Assembly (NCBI GenBank): GCA_030386875.1
Contig: CM059575.1
Location: forward strand, 17,632,293-17,696,292
Origin: Morinoia aosen
Taxonomy: Eukaryota > Arthropoda > Malacostraca > Amphipoda > Talitridae
DNA: 64,000 nucleotides
Direction of reading: 5' to 3'
Positions 60,591 through 64,000 of the stretch are shown in pieces. The notes beneath the pieces were generated by a model. That model saw nothing but the letters and a program-made list of their open reading frames with translations. It did not search any database and had not been told where the DNA came from. A program made the position numbers and the translations under genes. Each line of letters opens with the position of its first letter. Position 1 is the stretch's first letter.

Positions 60591-63500
60591 AAATGACCAT
60601 AAATCACTAACAGTAAAAAAAAATTATTTTAAAATCATGCAGCACGAATAAATGCTCGAATAATTTTTTTAACCCGCTTCACGTCCCGCAGCAGACGTTT
60701 ACGACGTGCAAAACAGGTGGCGTCGGAAAAATTTTCGCCATGGCTACCAATCATTACCAAACTGAAAATAATTCATACTTCACTAATTCAAGCCTTGTCA
60801 GCAGACGGGTTCGCGGACCCCGCTGTGCTCGGCCGTCAGAAGCACTCGAGTCCCTGGCAGTGGCGTGAGAGCTGAAGCTCGAGCTACGCGCTCCTCTCAA
60901 CGAAGCAGCAGCGCTTCTGCCGTAGGCGTGCAGCGCCTGCTGATGATTTTTTTCAAAACGTTACCTTAATACACCGTTCGCATTAAATGCATTCTCGAAC
61001 AGGATCATCTGCAGGGGTTCATTAGAGCTTCACTTGCAGAAAATAAATATATCCGACATTGTTTTTCAAATTGAGGTATTTGATTGATTACTCTTGGGAT
61101 GAAAATATTAATAGTGCTATTCATCCGTGAAGTGCACGGTGTATTTTATTATGGTGATAAAGATTTAATAGGGTGATTCTTACGTAAAGTATGATCTGTA
61201 TTTTATCATGCCCTCTCTCAAGACGTATAAAAGTTGGTTTTTGCTTTGTAAACGGGTAACAAAAATTATTAGAAAACAAACTGACGGCCATTAATTTACG
61301 TTAATTGCTGCCAGTTAGTCTAGAGCGTCTTCCAAACACCTAATATTATAAATTTAAAGTATTTTTAACGATTTTTGATTGCAAGAATTCTCTTCTGCAG
61401 CCACGAGTAAGCATTGCCTACACACAGCGATCGTGCGAGGGCCATTGCAGTGATGGATGCGTCGGTAATAATGATTACACCAGTTGTTGAAAGCTTTTGC
61501 GTGAAACACTTGCTTTTATTCCATCAACAGTTCCATCAACAACACTTAATAACTCAGTTTAGAAATGGAACCAGAACCTGTAAGGGCAGCCTCGCCGAAA
61601 TAAAGATTGACGTTGAAGGCCAAGCTTTCCTGCATCGAATCGTCGCCATTGATGGGCCGTGTGTGATAAACCTTGAGCTGTAGTTAAAATCTCAGACGTA
61701 AAGAGAGAAGAAGTCAATCTCCCCATGTACAAAACAAATTGTTTCGCTCACTCAAAGGTCGAAAATACAGTATCGTCTCTGCGTAAGGTCATCACGCACG
61801 ACAATCAGAATTCCACGTAGGAAAATGATACAGTACTGTATTATCGGGTATTTATCTCTAAGCAAAGCACAAAAAGCAGAAGACACGTGCCAAGATCACT
61901 CACGATTTACGATTGTGCTTTTCATACGCCACCAAAGTCGTTACTGAAAAGCGTCGTGAATACGGCTGGTATGTGTCATCTCGTGCATATTGCTGTCCTG
62001 ACAATAGTAAAATTTGAAACTACCTATGCAAGAATGTCACTTTTCATCGTTTGAAAAGCTTTATTGTGCCGCTAATCGAGCCATTCGTTTGATGGAAAAA
62101 AGATTTGATGAAGTTGAGCATTTATGTATCGGAACTTTGTAATTAAGAAACACTGAAATTATGTTGAAACACTGCAAAATAATTTGTCGAGACAGTGTAC
62201 ACCAGAGAAAAAAGGAATTGTGCAAATTTCTAACACAGCTCTTTTACCTTCGATATAAGCTGGATCTGAGACTTCGGGTTGGTTGCAGCTACACTTGCGG
62301 GAGCTGTAACCTTGCATTAAGTGTGTAGACAAAGTCATCACATAAAGAAATTATAAGCATTTTGTACTTAGAGAAAAAAGCAACTATCACGATATTTAAT
62401 TCTGACATTGTAATAACTCTAGCAGAGCAATAATAATATGCAGTGAAAACTTCAGTGGATGGATCACTTCAATGCAGTTTGGATTGGTATTTATCTTACA
62501 TTGAACCGGAGAGGATGAAGTAAGGCTTCGCTAATAATGGTAATTCTCAAAATGTATTCGAGATAGTTATTCGCACATCAGAAACAAGGGTACATCGAGC
62601 TCTCACAATTTTTGCAGATTGTATTTTATTTTCTGTCAACATTATACAAAATCAGCAACAAATGAGGAAAGTAAACTTCTCTAATCGATTCTGAAACATT
62701 TAAACCCCATAGTGACGACCAAGTAGTGGCCCTCACTCTTGAACCAAAGCATTGAAATTAAGCTTTTACCTCTCAATTAAAACCTGTCAGTTGTGATATT
62801 TTGAAGAGTAAGAGAAAGCTGTAACGCCTATGATTTTCGAGATATTGTCACTGCCTTTGAGACCAGATGTTAGCAGCAATGGTTTAACCAGGGAACCATT
62901 TAACAATGGTGCAATACACATAGATAGACCATCATTTGAACATTACATCAGTTTCTATTCTCAAAAATCATTTGAAATAATTCATCATTTTAGCAACATT
63001 GATGGTTTCAAAATAGTGGAAGCGATGTAAATGAAGAATTAAAATCTAATTATTTACTTTTAGTAAGATGAATATTTTTTTATTCTTAATTACAGGTGTT
63101 TACCATTTTTACCTATGTCTTCATGGGTGTAAACTTGTTGAAATATTTAATCAAAATCAATTTTATCATGTTTTCTAGATTTTGACTTTATTTTCAATTC
63201 TCCTGATGGTAGCTGCAGTTCACAGCCGATATGACGATTTTAAATGCTTGTTTTCTCCAAGAGAGTAATGTTTGTTCCTCAAAAATAGTATTAGGGAGAT
63301 TAGATCGCAACTATTAACTAATTTATCAAATAAATAAGAAGTTATGTAAGCTGTACAAAAAGCTAAATGTCGATTTACCGTCCATATGGACATCTATCGA
63401 TTTTTAAGTTGTTCTTCAAAATGCTCCCATCAAGCCCAAATCACAACTTCTAGTCGCTCTCGAATGCTCAGTAACGCTACGCAACAAGTTTTGAAAATAT

Positions 63501-63639
63501 TAATCTATACCTTGTTAATTTTTTAGGGAACGACTTGAAGATTCATTTGTGGGAGAGAGGGCCCAGACTTGAGATTCCAAAATGAATTATTGAGAAAAAT
63601 CGACCAAGTTGGAATCAAGAGAAGCGAGGACTACTTTGC

Positions 63640-63895
63640 AATATTCCAAAGCAGTTTAAGATAATTCTGTTATATTTTTTGAGTCTTGCTTGATACCGGA
63701 GAGAGTGCCCTGCTGATTGAGAGTGAACGTTTTCAGTTTTTTAGTTTCCTGAAGCGCTGGAGTGAAAAAATGTTCGATGCGTGACGCCTTGCTGAACAAG
63801 AGCGAGAACAGATTCCTATGATTTAGAAAGGGCAGTCCACAGTAAGTCCAGTCAGCCATTTGACGTCCATAACTGTTCATCAGGGGACTAGGATT
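63640..63895 (-). mobile_element. Possible Penelope-like or related RT fragment at window edge
   Basis: A 74-codon minus-strand frame contains MADWTYCGLPFLNHRNLFSL, LFSKASRIEHFFTPALQETK and LKTFTLNQQGTLSGI. The spacing is reminiscent of the thumb region of Penelope-like reverse transcriptases (a WTG-like start, a basic LxxRASRI-like block, then ExxxLKxxFxxNGY). The match is weak and rests on memory of the family pattern. It may continue past the window end, though the sequence above 63895 shows no clear RT core. Confidence 0.28.
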
Positions 63896-64000
63896 TCAGC
63901 AAAAAACTTTTCATCACCATGTTATTGCAGCGGCTGAATTTCGTCTGAAAAGTGAAAAGTTTGCTAAACTGAAAGTGCTGTGTCATTGGAGATTGTGTTC

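Overview
The window is animal nuclear DNA, most likely from an insect or another arthropod. Introns are long and AT-rich, coding exons are short and strikingly GC-rich, splice sites are ordinary GT-AG, and transposon relics lie between the exons. One gene dominates. It lies on the minus strand and is the orthologue of Drosophila RhoGAP100F (Syd-1), a presynaptic active-zone assembly protein with the order PDZ, C2, RhoGAP. I could not determine the species.

I assembled thirteen exons by eye, running from 53115 down to 2486. Every intron phase agrees across the join, and the exons add up to about 2072 codons ending at a stop at 2488-2486. In order they are: a charged N-terminal exon (53115-52612), a Gly-rich exon (47207-47073), a highly conserved helical exon (45449-45267), the PDZ plus Pro/Arg/Ser-rich exon (44335-42862), a Gln-rich coiled-coil exon (36535-35342), a linker (21820-21630), a second linker (18740-18476), the C2 exon (17799-17354), three RhoGAP exons (15935-15695, 14009-13849, 13093-12898), a Pro-rich exon (5696-5500) and a long disordered polyQ/Gly/Ser C-terminal exon (3517-2486). 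The start codon is not settled, and at least one 5' exon may lie above 53.1 kb or outside the window. Beyond the last donor of the Gln-rich exon the frame stays open to 34971 and is followed by an AATAAA. This suggests an alternative 3' end giving a PDZ-only protein without C2 and RhoGAP.

The rest is intron or flank. The 12897-5697 intron carries a 5.98 kb hAT-like insertion (6838-12818) with a perfect 8-bp target duplication, GGAGTC subterminal arrays at both ends, and two Tc1/mariner-type long-TIR elements nested inside. The 15694-14010 intron opens with a 43-bp minisatellite that repeats the exon's own 5' splice site five times. The 35341-21821 intron holds a tRNA-derived SINE and a 35-bp minisatellite. 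The 42861-36536 intron holds a dead Tc1-like transposase. The distal 11 kb holds a ~41-bp degenerate minisatellite abutting a splice acceptor, a 31-copy 35-bp satellite, a CR1/Jockey-type LINE relic and a possible Penelope-like fragment at the window edge. No rRNA, intact tRNA or CRISPR array was recognised, and no second protein-coding gene could be supported.
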